NCBI GenBank assembly: GCA_023379055.1
Contig: JAMCSX010000010.1
Location: 1-39,601 of the forward strand
DNA: 39,601 nt
DNA from: Candidatus Martarchaeota archaeon
GTDB lineage: Archaea; Micrarchaeota; Micrarchaeia; Micrarchaeales; CABMGC01
Direction: 5' to 3'
Part shown: in pieces, positions 15,446 to 23,003 of the stretch
How positions within the stretch are numbered: position 1 is the first letter of the stretch
Layout: each line of letters opens with the position of its first letter
The notes under the pieces: generated by a model
What the model was told of the DNA's origin: nothing
What the model saw: only the letters and a program-made list of their open reading frames with translations
Databases searched by the model: none
Made by a program: the position numbers and the translations under genes

Positions 15446-16807
15446 ATGTCAAATAACAAGGGTCTCATATATGCTGCTGCCGTGTTGGTGGCGTTGGTGG
15501 CAATAGCAGTAATAATCATATCAACTACAATATCAACTACAAATGGCGCAGTCAATACCGCACCAGCGTCAGTTAATGTCAGCTTCGTGCCTATAAGCAT
15601 CACCGATCCGCCGCATGTGCCAAACGGCACCAGCGCACTCATGCTGTCCTATTCATCATTGCAGGCTCATGTATCAGGGACCAGCAGCTCTGAATGGTAT
15701 GGCAGCAATACTAGCGGAACTCTCAACCTCCTGAAGCTCGTAAATGTGACGCAGACAATAGCTGGGGTCAATCTGCCTTCAAACTCCGTCGTGGATCAGG
15801 TGAGGTTTACAATAACCTCGGCGCAGATAACCGTAAATGGCACAGTGTACAATGTTACGGTTCCTAGCGGCCAGGTCAGTGCGCATATACTCGGGGCTCA
15901 GAGGCTAAATGCATCATCAGGAATACTTATGGACTTCACTCCGACTGTTGTGGCAGTATATACTGCAAATTCAACTGTATTCGTTCTTGTACCTTCAGTC
16001 AGGGCTGTGGTAGTTCCATCAATCCGCGCAAGTGAGCATGTGGGCAACAAGTCATCCTTGAGCGCGGCTGCTAGGAGCAGCCTGGATCGTGTTGCCATGA
16101 ACATAACCCTCTCAAACGTAACACTGAATTCAAATGCAAATATCACTACCTTTGCTTTTAACCTAACGAACAACGGGAACCAGAGCGTAGTTATACATAA
16201 TGTGCTGCTGAAAGGGCAGGAGAGCGCACAGGTTCTGCTTAATGAGAATGTATCCGAGGGTGCATCGGTAAACGCAAGTTCGTCTGATCATGGGAACATA
16301 TCAGCTAATGCATCAGGGGATCCAATTGCATCTGCGCATAGCAACGCATCCATATCCGTACAAGGGTCTGCGCATGTAAACCTGCCTGCGAATGAATATT
16401 CTACGAATGTCCATGTATCGGGAGTCGAGAATGCATCTTCAAGCGCAATACCAAACGCGGCCAAAAATGCAAATGCATCTTCGCATGCATCGGCTTCAGG
16501 AGTCCTGCACGCTGCAGTCAATCTTTCAGTACTTGACAAGAGCAAGCTTGAGCTGGAGCACTTCGGCGTGCTTAATTTCCTGATAGCGTCAAACGGAACG
16601 GTGTTTCTTCCGGCCATATCCTCGGAGGTGGAATCAGGCAGTGGATTTACTCTTGCTGCTGGGGAACATCATAATTTCGAATTTTCAGGGAAGATAATCC
16701 TCGCGGATGGCCACCTTACGGTAAGCCTTGTTCCAGGCAAGAATTACGAAGTATACCTGATAGGCGAGGAGGCGCTCTCGGCAAGCACGAACGTTACCGC
16801 AGGCTGA
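15446..16807 (+). CDS. Membrane-anchored, sequon-rich surface protein with DUF4382-like domain
   Basis: A 453-residue protein with one N-terminal hydrophobic helix (about 7-27) and an otherwise extracytoplasmic chain very rich in Asn-X-Ser/Thr sequons, Ser and Ala. Residues about 60-150 resemble DUF4382: paired SYSSLQAHVSG and GTLNLLKLVNVTQTIAG, then a LPSNSVVDQVRFTITSAQI segment like the family's cost-of-binding beta pattern. Residues about 270-345 are low-complexity Ser/Ala/Asn/His. There is no cysteine and no C-terminal anchor. Similar architecture is seen in the products at 20847 and 24205. The role is unknown; a cell-surface or envelope function is inferred from the anchor and sequons. 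Start ATG 15446 fits the TATA box. Confidence 0.7.
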   Translation: MSNNKGLIYAAAVLVALVAIAVIIISTTISTTNGAVNTAPASVNVSFVPISITDPPHVPNGTSALMLSYSSLQAHVSGTSSSEWYGSNTSGTLNLLKLVNVTQTIAGVNLPSNSVVDQVRFTITSAQITVNGTVYNVTVPSGQVSAHILGAQRLNASSGILMDFTPTVVAVYTANSTVFVLVPSVRAVVVPSIRASEHVGNKSSLSAAARSSLDRVAMNITLSNVTLNSNANITTFAFNLTNNGNQSVVIHNVLLKGQESAQVLLNENVSEGASVNASSSDHGNISANASGDPIASAHSNASISVQGSAHVNLPANEYSTNVHVSGVENASSSAIPNAAKNANASSHASASGVLHAAVNLSVLDKSKLELEHFGVLNFLIASNGTVFLPAISSEVESGSGFTLAAGEHHNFEFSGKIILADGHLTVSLVPGKNYEVYLIGEEALSASTNVTAG

Positions 16808-16808
16808 T

Positions 16809-16838
16809 CCGCATACGCTGCCATCCGGCCAGATGCGG
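16809..16838 (+). other. Inverted repeat just after the surface-protein stop
   Basis: CCGCAT (16809-16814) pairs with ATGCGG (16833-16838), with an inner GCC/GGC pair around a four-base loop. It begins two bases after the stop codon. It could stabilise or process the mRNA 3' end; archaeal termination normally needs a T-run, and none follows closely. Confidence 0.35.
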
Positions 16839-16934
16839 CCATTGCCTATTGGAAGAATCCGCTGACAAGGGCTGTCCATTCCCATCAGCTTCTTGAACAA
16901 CACGTATCTGTTTTCTGCGTTGCGGCACGCTTAC

Positions 16935-16945
16935 ATTTAAATACC
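16935..16945 (+). promoter_or_regulatory. TATA box of the eL30-uS12-uS7-EF-2 operon
   Basis: atttaaatacc is a strong archaeal TATA sequence 40-49 bases before ATG 16984. Initiation about 25-28 bases downstream would leave a leader of roughly 15-20 bases, so this operon is probably not leaderless. Confidence 0.55.
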
Positions 16946-16983
16946 TTAGCACTGAATAACTTATCGCTATTTCATACGGTTGA

Positions 16984-17310
16984 ATGGCGCTTTATATCAG
17001 AGATGGTAGCTTGGCTGATCTGAGCAACGACGTTAGACTTGCCGTGGACACGGGAAAGGTCAGCCTCGGCTATAGGGAGGTCCTCCGCGCAGTAAACTCA
17101 AATTCGGCAAAGGCAGTTGTTGTCGCATCAAAAGGGAAGAAGGACATTGTCGAGGATATAAACCATGCGTGCAGGATTGCAGGCATAAAGCTGATACAGT
17201 TCAATGGCGGATCTCTAGATTTTGGTACGGTATGCGGAAAGCCCTACTCCGTAAACACCATAGCAGTAATGGATCCTGGTCATTCGAAGATACTTGACGA
17301 AGAATATTGA
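16984..17310 (+). CDS. rpl30e: Large ribosomal subunit protein eL30
   Basis: A 108-residue member of the L7Ae/L30e/S12e RNA-binding fold: LRLAVDTGKVSLGYREVLRAV-type helix, AKAVVVASKGKKDIVEDINHACRIAGI and the C-terminal GTVCGKPYSVNTIAVMDPG. In archaea it stands before uS12-uS7-EF operons, as here. The gene overlaps the proposed uS12 start by 17 bases. It is slightly longer than the family average because of the tail HSKILDEEY. Confidence 0.93.
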   Translation: MALYIRDGSLADLSNDVRLAVDTGKVSLGYREVLRAVNSNSAKAVVVASKGKKDIVEDINHACRIAGIKLIQFNGGSLDFGTVCGKPYSVNTIAVMDPGHSKILDEEY

Positions 17311-17749
17311 TGGTGTATATTTGCCAAAAGGAGAATTTGCAGCAAAGGAGCTTATAAGAAAGAGAAAGAGATCCAGGATGCTGAAGAAGTGGTGGAAAAG
17401 GAAGTTTTTCAAGCTCAAGGCAAAGCATGACCCGGTTGGTACGGTTCCTATGGCTAAGGCGCTTGTACTCCAGAAATTCGTTCTTCAGCAGAAGCAGCCC
17501 CACTCCGGTCTCATAAAGTGCGTGCGCGTGCAGCTTGTGAAGAACGCAAAGGTGGTTGGTGCCTATGTCCCATTCGACGGCACAATAAATTTCATAGAAG
17601 AGCACGACGAGGTTACGATACAAGGAATGGGAGGCTCGCAAAGAGGGCAGATGGGATCCATACCCGGCCTCAAGTACAGGGTAATCGCAGTGAACGGCAC
17701 TGATATATACCAGATAGTAAAGGGAAAGAAGGAGAAGCCTAAGAGATGA
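17294..17749 (+). CDS. rps12: Small ribosomal subunit protein uS12, with altered decoding loops
   Basis: A 151-residue uS12 of the decoding centre. The core is clear: LKAKHDPVGTVPMAKALVLQK, CVRVQLVKNAKVVGAYVPFDGTINFIEEHDEVTIQGMGGS and the terminal VKGKKEKPKR. Two conserved loops deviate: the PNSAxRK loop reads KQPHSGLIK, and the GDIPGVRY loop reads GSIPGLKY. TTG 17294 is the only upstream start in frame after a stop and overlaps eL30; a TTG at 17321 is the alternative. No ATG or GTG is available near the expected N terminus. The coupling with eL30, uS7 and EF-2 is conserved in archaea. Confidence 0.92.
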   Translation: MTKNIDGVYLPKGEFAAKELIRKRKRSRMLKKWWKRKFFKLKAKHDPVGTVPMAKALVLQKFVLQQKQPHSGLIKCVRVQLVKNAKVVGAYVPFDGTINFIEEHDEVTIQGMGGSQRGQMGSIPGLKYRVIAVNGTDIYQIVKGKKEKPKR

Positions 17750-17753
17750 CATC

Positions 17754-18521
17754 ATGGCAGATGCAACTAAAAACGAGGTTCCAATGGTTATTAATCAGGT
17801 ACAGGAAGCTATCGCAGTTGGGGCCGCCACCCCCCAGCAGCCTGCAACCGCAGCGAAGCCGAGGAGATCCAAAAAACCGCAACCGCAGCCAGCAATATCG
17901 CAGGAGATATCCGCTGGCAGGCAGCTCCTATTCGACAAGTACGATGTAGATACTGTAGTTGTGGAAGACCAGAGCCTCGTGTCATATGTGAGGTTCGGTA
18001 GACGCTCATATCCAAACATCTTCGGAAGAAGGAAGTATCAAGCATATTACAATTCCCACTCTGACATAGTCGAGAGACTGATAAGCAAGCTCATGCGTGG
18101 CGGTACAGGACGCAAGATCTCCGGAAAGGTAATAAGAAGAAAGGGCTCGCTTCAGGGAAAGAAGCTCAAGGTCGTACACTTGGTACGGGAGGCGTTCGGT
18201 TCGATACAGAAAAAGACAGGAAAGAATCCTGTGCAGGTTCTTGTTGATGCGCTGCAGAACGCAGCCCCGATAGAGGACACTACCCGAGTGAGATACGGCG
18301 GGATAAGCTACAATGTTGCGGTAGGCATAAGCTCACAGAGGCGCCTTGATGTCGCGCTTAAAAATATTGCCCTTGCGGCACTCATGGTATCATTCAAATC
18401 AAAGAAGACGATTGCAGAGGCCCTGGCAAATGAGCTAATGCTTGCTGCATCAAACAACCAGGAGAGCTACGCAATAAAGAAGAGGATAGAGGCAGAAAGA
18501 ATAGCAAAGCGGGCAAGGTAA
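17754..18521 (+). CDS. rps7: Small ribosomal subunit protein uS7
   Basis: A 255-residue uS7 that nucleates the head of the small subunit. The core follows an unusually long N-terminal tail (about 1-50) rich in Ala, Pro, Gln and Lys. Core signatures are IVERLISKLMRGG, GKNPVQVLVDALQNAAPIEDTTRVRYGG and AVGISSQRRLDVALKNI. It starts 4 bases after uS12, and EF-2 follows 4 bases after its stop. The tail is probably disordered and lies outside the family core. Confidence 0.94.
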   Translation: MADATKNEVPMVINQVQEAIAVGAATPQQPATAAKPRRSKKPQPQPAISQEISAGRQLLFDKYDVDTVVVEDQSLVSYVRFGRRSYPNIFGRRKYQAYYNSHSDIVERLISKLMRGGTGRKISGKVIRRKGSLQGKKLKVVHLVREAFGSIQKKTGKNPVQVLVDALQNAAPIEDTTRVRYGGISYNVAVGISSQRRLDVALKNIALAALMVSFKSKKTIAEALANELMLAASNNQESYAIKKRIEAERIAKRAR

Positions 18522-18525
18522 TGAC

Positions 18526-20718
18526 ATGGTGAGGAAGGAATTCGTTGCAGAGGAAGTAGCAAAAGTAATGAGCGACATAGAGCACATAAGGAATGTCGCA
18601 ATAATTGCACACGTTCACCATGGCAAAACAACACTTACTGACTCCCTGCTCGCCCGCGCCGGAATAATCTCAAAACAGATAGCAGGAGAATCCCTATACA
18701 CCAACTTCGAGGCGATAGAGAAAGACAGGAGGATGACCATAAAGTCGGCAAACATATCCCTCGCATTCAACTACAAAGACGCTGACCACATAATAAACCT
18801 TATAGACACGCCAGGCCACGTGGACTTCGGCGGGCACGTTACCAGATCCATGCGCGCAGTTGACGGGGTAGTTCTTGTCGTGGATCCTGTTGAGGGCATA
18901 ATGCCGCAGACAGAGACCGTGCTCAGGCAGGCGCTTCAGGAGAAAGCCAGGCCTGTGCTGTTCATTAACAAGACCGACAGGCTTCTAAAGGAGCTGAAGC
19001 TTACCCCTGAGCAGACATACGAAAGGCTTCTCAAGCTCATATCGGACATAAACAAGCTGATATCCGGTTATGCTGCAGAGGAGTTCGCAAAGAAGTGGAC
19101 GCTCAGTGTTGAGAACGGTAGCGTGTGCATAGGCTCTGCTGCAAAGAAGTGGGCCATATCAATGCACATAATGAAGAAGTACAATGTTACGTTCAAGCAT
19201 ATATTCGAGCTGACGGCAAAGGATGACGAGGCCGGTTTGCAGGCAGCCGCGCCTATAGACGAAGCAACGCTTGCTATGGTCATAGACCACCTTCCAAATC
19301 CCGCAGAGGCGCAGGCGTACAGAATTCCGCATCTCTGGCACGGCGACCAGGGCAGCTATGATGCAAAGGCGATGATGTCAGTGGACAAGAATGCAAAAGT
19401 AAATGCCATAATATTCGGGGTATCGTACGATCAGCACAGCGGCGAAGTCGCGATAGGCAGGATCTTCTCGGGCACGGCAAGGAAGGGCACAGAGGTGTAC
19501 GTAAGTGGCAATCCAAATCTGCAGAGGATACAGCAGATAAGCCTATTCATGGGTCCGGACAGGGTTATAATAGACCATGTCTCTGCAGGAAACATTGCAG
19601 GAATAGTCGGGCTTGACAACGTCTCAATAGGGGACACCATCAGTGAAGACAACATAGAGCCTTTTGACCAGATAAAGCACTATTCGAAGCCTGTTGTTAC
19701 AAAGGCCATAGAGGCGAAGGACACGCGTGACACCGGCAAGCTTATCGAGGCGCTGAGGGAGCTTACAAAGGGAGACCAGACCATAACTGCAGAGCTCAAT
19801 CAGGAGACTGGGGAGCATCTTGTAAGCGGAATGGGCGAGCTTCATCTCGAGGTAATAGAGACAAAGATACGCGACGAGTTCCACGTTCCGATAACGACAA
19901 GCGAGCCGATAGTGGTATACAAGGAGACTATAACCGGCGAGGCAAAGGACGTTGAGGGAAAGTCACCAAACAGGCACACGAGATTCTACATAAATGTATC
20001 TCCTCTTGAAGCAGGCGTCGCAGAGCTGCTCGACAGCGGCTCATTCAGGGAGGGAAAGCCCAAGGGCAAGTCGCACATTGAGGAGTTCATAAAGGCAGGC
20101 ATGACCAGGGAGGAGGCAAAGGGGATAGTCAACATAAGGAACAACAGCATGCTCATAGACTCAACGAAAGGCGTGCAATACCTGAACGAGGTAATGGAGC
20201 TGTGCATAGAGGCATTCGATGAGGCGATGAAGGATGGCCCGCTTGCAAGGGAGAAGTGCACAGGCATAAAGGTCTGCATAACCGATGCAACCATACATGA
20301 AGATCCAGTGCACAGGGGGCCAGCGCAGATAATACCTGCAATGCGCAGGCCCATATACGCAGGCATGCTTATGGCAGGGGTTGTTCTTCTTGAGCCTAAG
20401 CAGAGGTTCACAGTAAACATACCACAGGAATACCTCTCTGACATCATAACGTTCCTGCAGGGAAAGAGGGGGCAGGTACTAGATATCCAGCAGGAGAACG
20501 AGCAGGCAACAATCATAGCAAAGCTGCCTGTTGCAGAGGTAATAAAAGGATTCTCGAATGAGATAAGAAGCCTTACGCAGGGCAAGGCAATATGGTATCC
20601 TGAATATGCCGGATACGAGAGGCTTCCAAAGGAGCTGCAGGACAAGGTTGTGCGAGAGATAAGGAAGAGAAAGGGCCAGCCTGAGGATCCTCCGACCCCC
20701 CAGCAGTTCATGGACTGA
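18526..20718 (+). CDS. fusA: Translation elongation factor 2 (EF-2)
   Basis: A 730-residue GTPase that drives ribosomal translocation; full length for archaeal EF-2. Domains run G, II, III, IV, V. G motifs: P loop AHVHHGKTTL (Asp replaced by His31), switch I EKDRRMTI (family RGIT), DTPGHVDFGG, and NKTD. Domain IV keeps the diphthamide site DPVHRGPAQ, and the C terminus has the family PTPQQFMD-like end. The P-loop and switch changes are read directly from the bases at 18607-18630 and about 18715-18740. It is last in the eL30-uS12-uS7-EF-2 operon. In-frame ATG 18526 follows the uS7 stop by 4 bases. Confidence 0.96.
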   Translation: MVRKEFVAEEVAKVMSDIEHIRNVAIIAHVHHGKTTLTDSLLARAGIISKQIAGESLYTNFEAIEKDRRMTIKSANISLAFNYKDADHIINLIDTPGHVDFGGHVTRSMRAVDGVVLVVDPVEGIMPQTETVLRQALQEKARPVLFINKTDRLLKELKLTPEQTYERLLKLISDINKLISGYAAEEFAKKWTLSVENGSVCIGSAAKKWAISMHIMKKYNVTFKHIFELTAKDDEAGLQAAAPIDEATLAMVIDHLPNPAEAQAYRIPHLWHGDQGSYDAKAMMSVDKNAKVNAIIFGVSYDQHSGEVAIGRIFSGTARKGTEVYVSGNPNLQRIQQISLFMGPDRVIIDHVSAGNIAGIVGLDNVSIGDTISEDNIEPFDQIKHYSKPVVTKAIEAKDTRDTGKLIEALRELTKGDQTITAELNQETGEHLVSGMGELHLEVIETKIRDEFHVPITTSEPIVVYKETITGEAKDVEGKSPNRHTRFYINVSPLEAGVAELLDSGSFREGKPKGKSHIEEFIKAGMTREEAKGIVNIRNNSMLIDSTKGVQYLNEVMELCIEAFDEAMKDGPLAREKCTGIKVCITDATIHEDPVHRGPAQIIPAMRRPIYAGMLMAGVVLLEPKQRFTVNIPQEYLSDIITFLQGKRGQVLDIQQENEQATIIAKLPVAEVIKGFSNEIRSLTQGKAIWYPEYAGYERLPKELQDKVVREIRKRKGQPEDPPTPQQFMD

Positions 20719-20801
20719 GAACTGCGGAAGCCCGTAACCGGAATCAGCCAGGATCAAAAGCAGCGTACTGATCCAAAGGCGAAGTCTGCCAGATATCAAC
20801 C

Positions 20802-20810
20802 TTTAAATAC
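20802..20810 (+). promoter_or_regulatory. TATA box of the 20847 surface-protein gene
   Basis: tttaaatac lies about 40-45 bases before ATG 20847. Initiation near 20830 would give a short leader holding a three-codon ATG-AGC-GTA-TGA mini-frame at 20839 whose stop overlaps the real ATG (ATGA). Confidence 0.5.
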
Positions 20811-20846
20811 CTTTTCATCTTAAATCCTTTCAAATATCATGAGCGT

Positions 20847-21872
20847 ATGACAGACAATCCGTCAAACACTGGCGCCCCGCTCCAACAGGTAGGGGCACAT
20901 CCGGCACTCTCCATGAAGGCAGTTGCTGCCGTAGTTATAGTAATCGCCATACTTGCAGGCGCCGCATATATATTCTATTCCCCATCAAAATCGTCACAAG
21001 TAGTGCAGAGCAGTGTAAGCAGTGCAAGCAGTGCAAGCGCGTTTCAGGCCGAGCTTTCATCTCAGCCAAACAAGACCCTTGCAGGAGTGATGGGTGTCGA
21101 GGCCGTAAAAGTGGCATCATTGAGTAATCTCAATGTGACCTATGCCGGTCATGCATTGATATCCCTGAAGGGTGCAGGTGCGCTTGGAAATGTCCAATTC
21201 ACTATACCGTTTGTAGTTTCATACCAGAAGTTAGGCAACAACTCCAGAATGTACTTCAACGCAAGCGGCATACCTATATTAGGCAACATGACCGGAACCG
21301 AGATAAGCCTTGCAAATGGCACATCATACTCGTGTACATCCATTAGCTCATTTGAGATTGGCGCGCCGAGCAATACGGCCGGTGTGAGATGCATCTTACG
21401 TTCCAAGACATTGACAGGATCTCAATCCCCGGCGCTGCAGTCCAGTGTAAACTTGACGCAACTGGGATCCACAGTACGGGCTCTCAACACGCAGCAGCCA
21501 AACAGCACCTCAGTGGTAATAGCCGGGCAGAGGCAATACAATGGGCAGGGATGCGTCTTTGTCCTTATGAACGGAAGGATAAACCAATCGAACATGACAG
21601 GAGACTTCAGTGCCAATATGTGCCTATCCAACCTGTACTACATACCTCTAAACCTCACAATATCTGCGAATGTAACAACCGGAACGACCATCGGATACGA
21701 TATTGCAGCTTCGCTGAATGAAACATCGATAGGCACGCCAACTACGCTTGCAAGCATATCCTCACTTCCAGGGCCGATAGAGAATGCAACATCTACAGGA
21801 TATCCGACACCTACAGGATACCCGACATCTGCGAATGTAACGTCAAACTACACCAACTATCCGGTAAGCTGA
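20847..21872 (+). CDS. Membrane-anchored sequon-rich surface protein
   Basis: A 341-residue protein: a short cytoplasmic N terminus, one hydrophobic helix at about 24-45 (AVAAVVIVIAILAGAAYIF), then a Ser-rich linker and an extracytoplasmic domain with many Asn-X-Ser/Thr sequons and four cysteines that could form disulfides. The end contains a short repeated GYPTPTGYPT. No catalytic motif is recognised. It shares architecture with the proteins at 15446 and 24205, though without readable sequence identity to them. An envelope role is inferred only from topology. The TATA box at 20802-20810 supports the start. Confidence 0.65.
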   Translation: MTDNPSNTGAPLQQVGAHPALSMKAVAAVVIVIAILAGAAYIFYSPSKSSQVVQSSVSSASSASAFQAELSSQPNKTLAGVMGVEAVKVASLSNLNVTYAGHALISLKGAGALGNVQFTIPFVVSYQKLGNNSRMYFNASGIPILGNMTGTEISLANGTSYSCTSISSFEIGAPSNTAGVRCILRSKTLTGSQSPALQSSVNLTQLGSTVRALNTQQPNSTSVVIAGQRQYNGQGCVFVLMNGRINQSNMTGDFSANMCLSNLYYIPLNLTISANVTTGTTIGYDIAASLNETSIGTPTTLASISSLPGPIENATSTGYPTPTGYPTSANVTSNYTNYPVS

Positions 21873-21910
21873 CGCTCAGATAACGTAACGCGCAGTGCGT
21901 CAGCGATTGG

Positions 21911-21925
21911 TTTATATATCTATAC
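21911..21925 (+). promoter_or_regulatory. TATA region of the L7Ae operon
   Basis: tttatatatctatac followed by tatataat gives TATA cores 60-75 bases before ATG 21986, so a leader of roughly 40-50 bases is expected. This is unusual in a window where many starts are leaderless, and it leaves room for the structured leader annotated next. Confidence 0.5.
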
Positions 21926-21947
21926 TATATAATGTAATCCTGCATTA

Positions 21948-21985
21948 TGCAACTGTTTGTTGCACCAATGAGATGAGGTGTAAAA
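21948..21985 (+). promoter_or_regulatory. Structured leader with K-loop-like element over the L7Ae Shine-Dalgarno
   Basis: CACC (21963-21966) can pair with GGTG (21977-21980). The loop between them reads AAT-GA-GAT-GA, i.e. a three-base bulge ending in U, two GA dinucleotides able to form tandem sheared G.A pairs, and a three-base terminal loop. This is the layout of a kink-loop bound by L7Ae. The Shine-Dalgarno GAGGTG (21975-21980), 5 bases before ATG 21986, is inside the structure. An alternative hairpin TGCAAC/GTTGCA (21948-21964) shares bases with it. L7Ae autoregulation by a leader k-turn is known in archaea; its operation here is inferred. Confidence 0.45.
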
Positions 21986-22441
21986 ATGTCAAAGACCCCT
22001 AAAGATGTATACGACAAGGCGCTGGAGGCTGTTAGGCTTGCAAAAGCAAGCGGCTCTGTAAGGAAGGGCATAAACGAGGTTACGAAGAGCGTTGAGAGAA
22101 ACCTCTCATCGCTTGTGCTCGTTGCAGAGGACGTTGAGCCGCAGGAGGTAATAATGCACATACCTCCATTATGCGAGCAGAAGAAGATAGCACTTGTATA
22201 TGTGCCTACAAAGGCCGAGATAGGAAATGCTGTTGGAATAAACGTGCCATGCTCTGCAGTCTCAATAGAGAAAGCAGGAAATGCTGAACACGCAATAAAG
22301 GAGGTTGTCTCAAAGGTGACAGGAAAGTCCCAGGAGGGGAAATCTGATGCTACCCAGCCGCAGCAGGCTGCAAAGAAGGAGCCAAAGCCAAAGAAAGAGA
22401 AGCCTGCTGCACAGACAGCCGTGCAACAGCAAAAGGCCTGA
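21986..22441 (+). CDS. rpl7ae: Large ribosomal subunit protein eL8 / L7Ae, kink-turn binder
   Basis: A 151-residue L7Ae protein, a ribosomal subunit that also binds k-turns in box C/D and H/ACA sRNPs and RNase P. Signatures: ALEAVRLAKASGSVRKGINEVTKSVERN with the RNA-contacting GxNExTK, LVLVAEDVEPQEVIMHIPPLCEQKKIALVYVP and AVGINVPCSAVSI. The family is about 120 residues; here residues about 118-151 form a Lys/Gln/Pro/Ala-rich tail, probably disordered. It heads the conserved eL8-eS28-eL24 cluster. Its leader may carry an autoregulatory K-loop (21963-21980). Confidence 0.95.
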   Translation: MSKTPKDVYDKALEAVRLAKASGSVRKGINEVTKSVERNLSSLVLVAEDVEPQEVIMHIPPLCEQKKIALVYVPTKAEIGNAVGINVPCSAVSIEKAGNAEHAIKEVVSKVTGKSQEGKSDATQPQQAAKKEPKPKKEKPAAQTAVQQQKA

Positions 22442-22465
22442 CCTTTAACCCTTGTAAGTGTCACC

Positions 22466-22813
22466 ATGCCAGATGAGCAGAATCAGGAGCAGATCAAGAA
22501 GAATGCCAGTGAGCAGAGGACAAGGCATGCTACGGATAGTGAGACAAAGAGCGGTACAGATACGCCAACCCCGGCCCCTGTGCAGAAGGGTTCAGAGGGA
22601 AAGAAGTTCGAGGGATATCTTACTGAGGTGGTGGACGTTTCAGTAGGCAGGACAGGAATATACGGCGAGATAAAGCAGGCCATGTGCAGGATACTTGAGG
22701 GAAAGGACAAGGGACGCGTAATAAGGAGAAACGTAGCAGGAAAGATAAGGATAGGGGACATGATGAGACTTCCTGATACGAGCAGGGAGGACAAGCCCAT
22801 AAGAGCCAGATAG
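22466..22813 (+). CDS. rps28e: Small ribosomal subunit protein eS28, with N-terminal extension
   Basis: A 115-residue protein whose last about 70 residues are eS28: EGYLTEVVDVSVGRTGIYGEIKQAMCRILEGKDKGRVIRRNVAGKIRIGDMMRL. The first about 45 residues are polar (Gln, Lys, Ser, Thr, Pro) and have no counterpart in the usual about 70-residue family. An internal start is not evident, because no Met occurs between the tail and the core. It follows eL8 by 24 bases. Confidence 0.92.
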   Translation: MPDEQNQEQIKKNASEQRTRHATDSETKSGTDTPTPAPVQKGSEGKKFEGYLTEVVDVSVGRTGIYGEIKQAMCRILEGKDKGRVIRRNVAGKIRIGDMMRLPDTSREDKPIRAR

Positions 22814-22820
22814 TGATTGT

Positions 22821-22988
22821 ATGAAATGCTCATACTGCTCCTCCGAGATAGAAAAAGGGACAGGCACAATATACGTAAGAAAGAACGGCGCAATTAGATA
22901 TTATTGCTCTAAAAGGTGCCTGAGGTTCAACGTAGTGCACAACAGAAGACTGAACAAGAAGGAACTCAAGGAAAGGTCGCAGCGATAA
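22821..22988 (+). CDS. rpl24e: Large ribosomal subunit protein eL24
   Basis: A 55-residue zinc-ribbon protein read from ATG 22821 to TAA 22986. Cys3/Cys6 (MKCSYCSSEI) and Cys29/Cys33 (YYCSKRCLRF) are the four ligands, with the conserved GTGTIYVRKNGAIRYYCS between them. It is typical of the short archaeal form. It is too short for many gene callers. It completes the eL8-eS28-eL24 set and is followed 15 bases later by ThiI. Confidence 0.95.
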   Translation: MKCSYCSSEIEKGTGTIYVRKNGAIRYYCSKRCLRFNVVHNRRLNKKELKERSQR

Positions 22989-23003
22989 GCATACAGTGTG
23001 GGC

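Noticed and set aside
16685-16903. 72-residue minus-strand frame ending in the surface-protein gene
   Set aside because: No family match; its end is antisense to a clear coding region and there is no promoter evidence.
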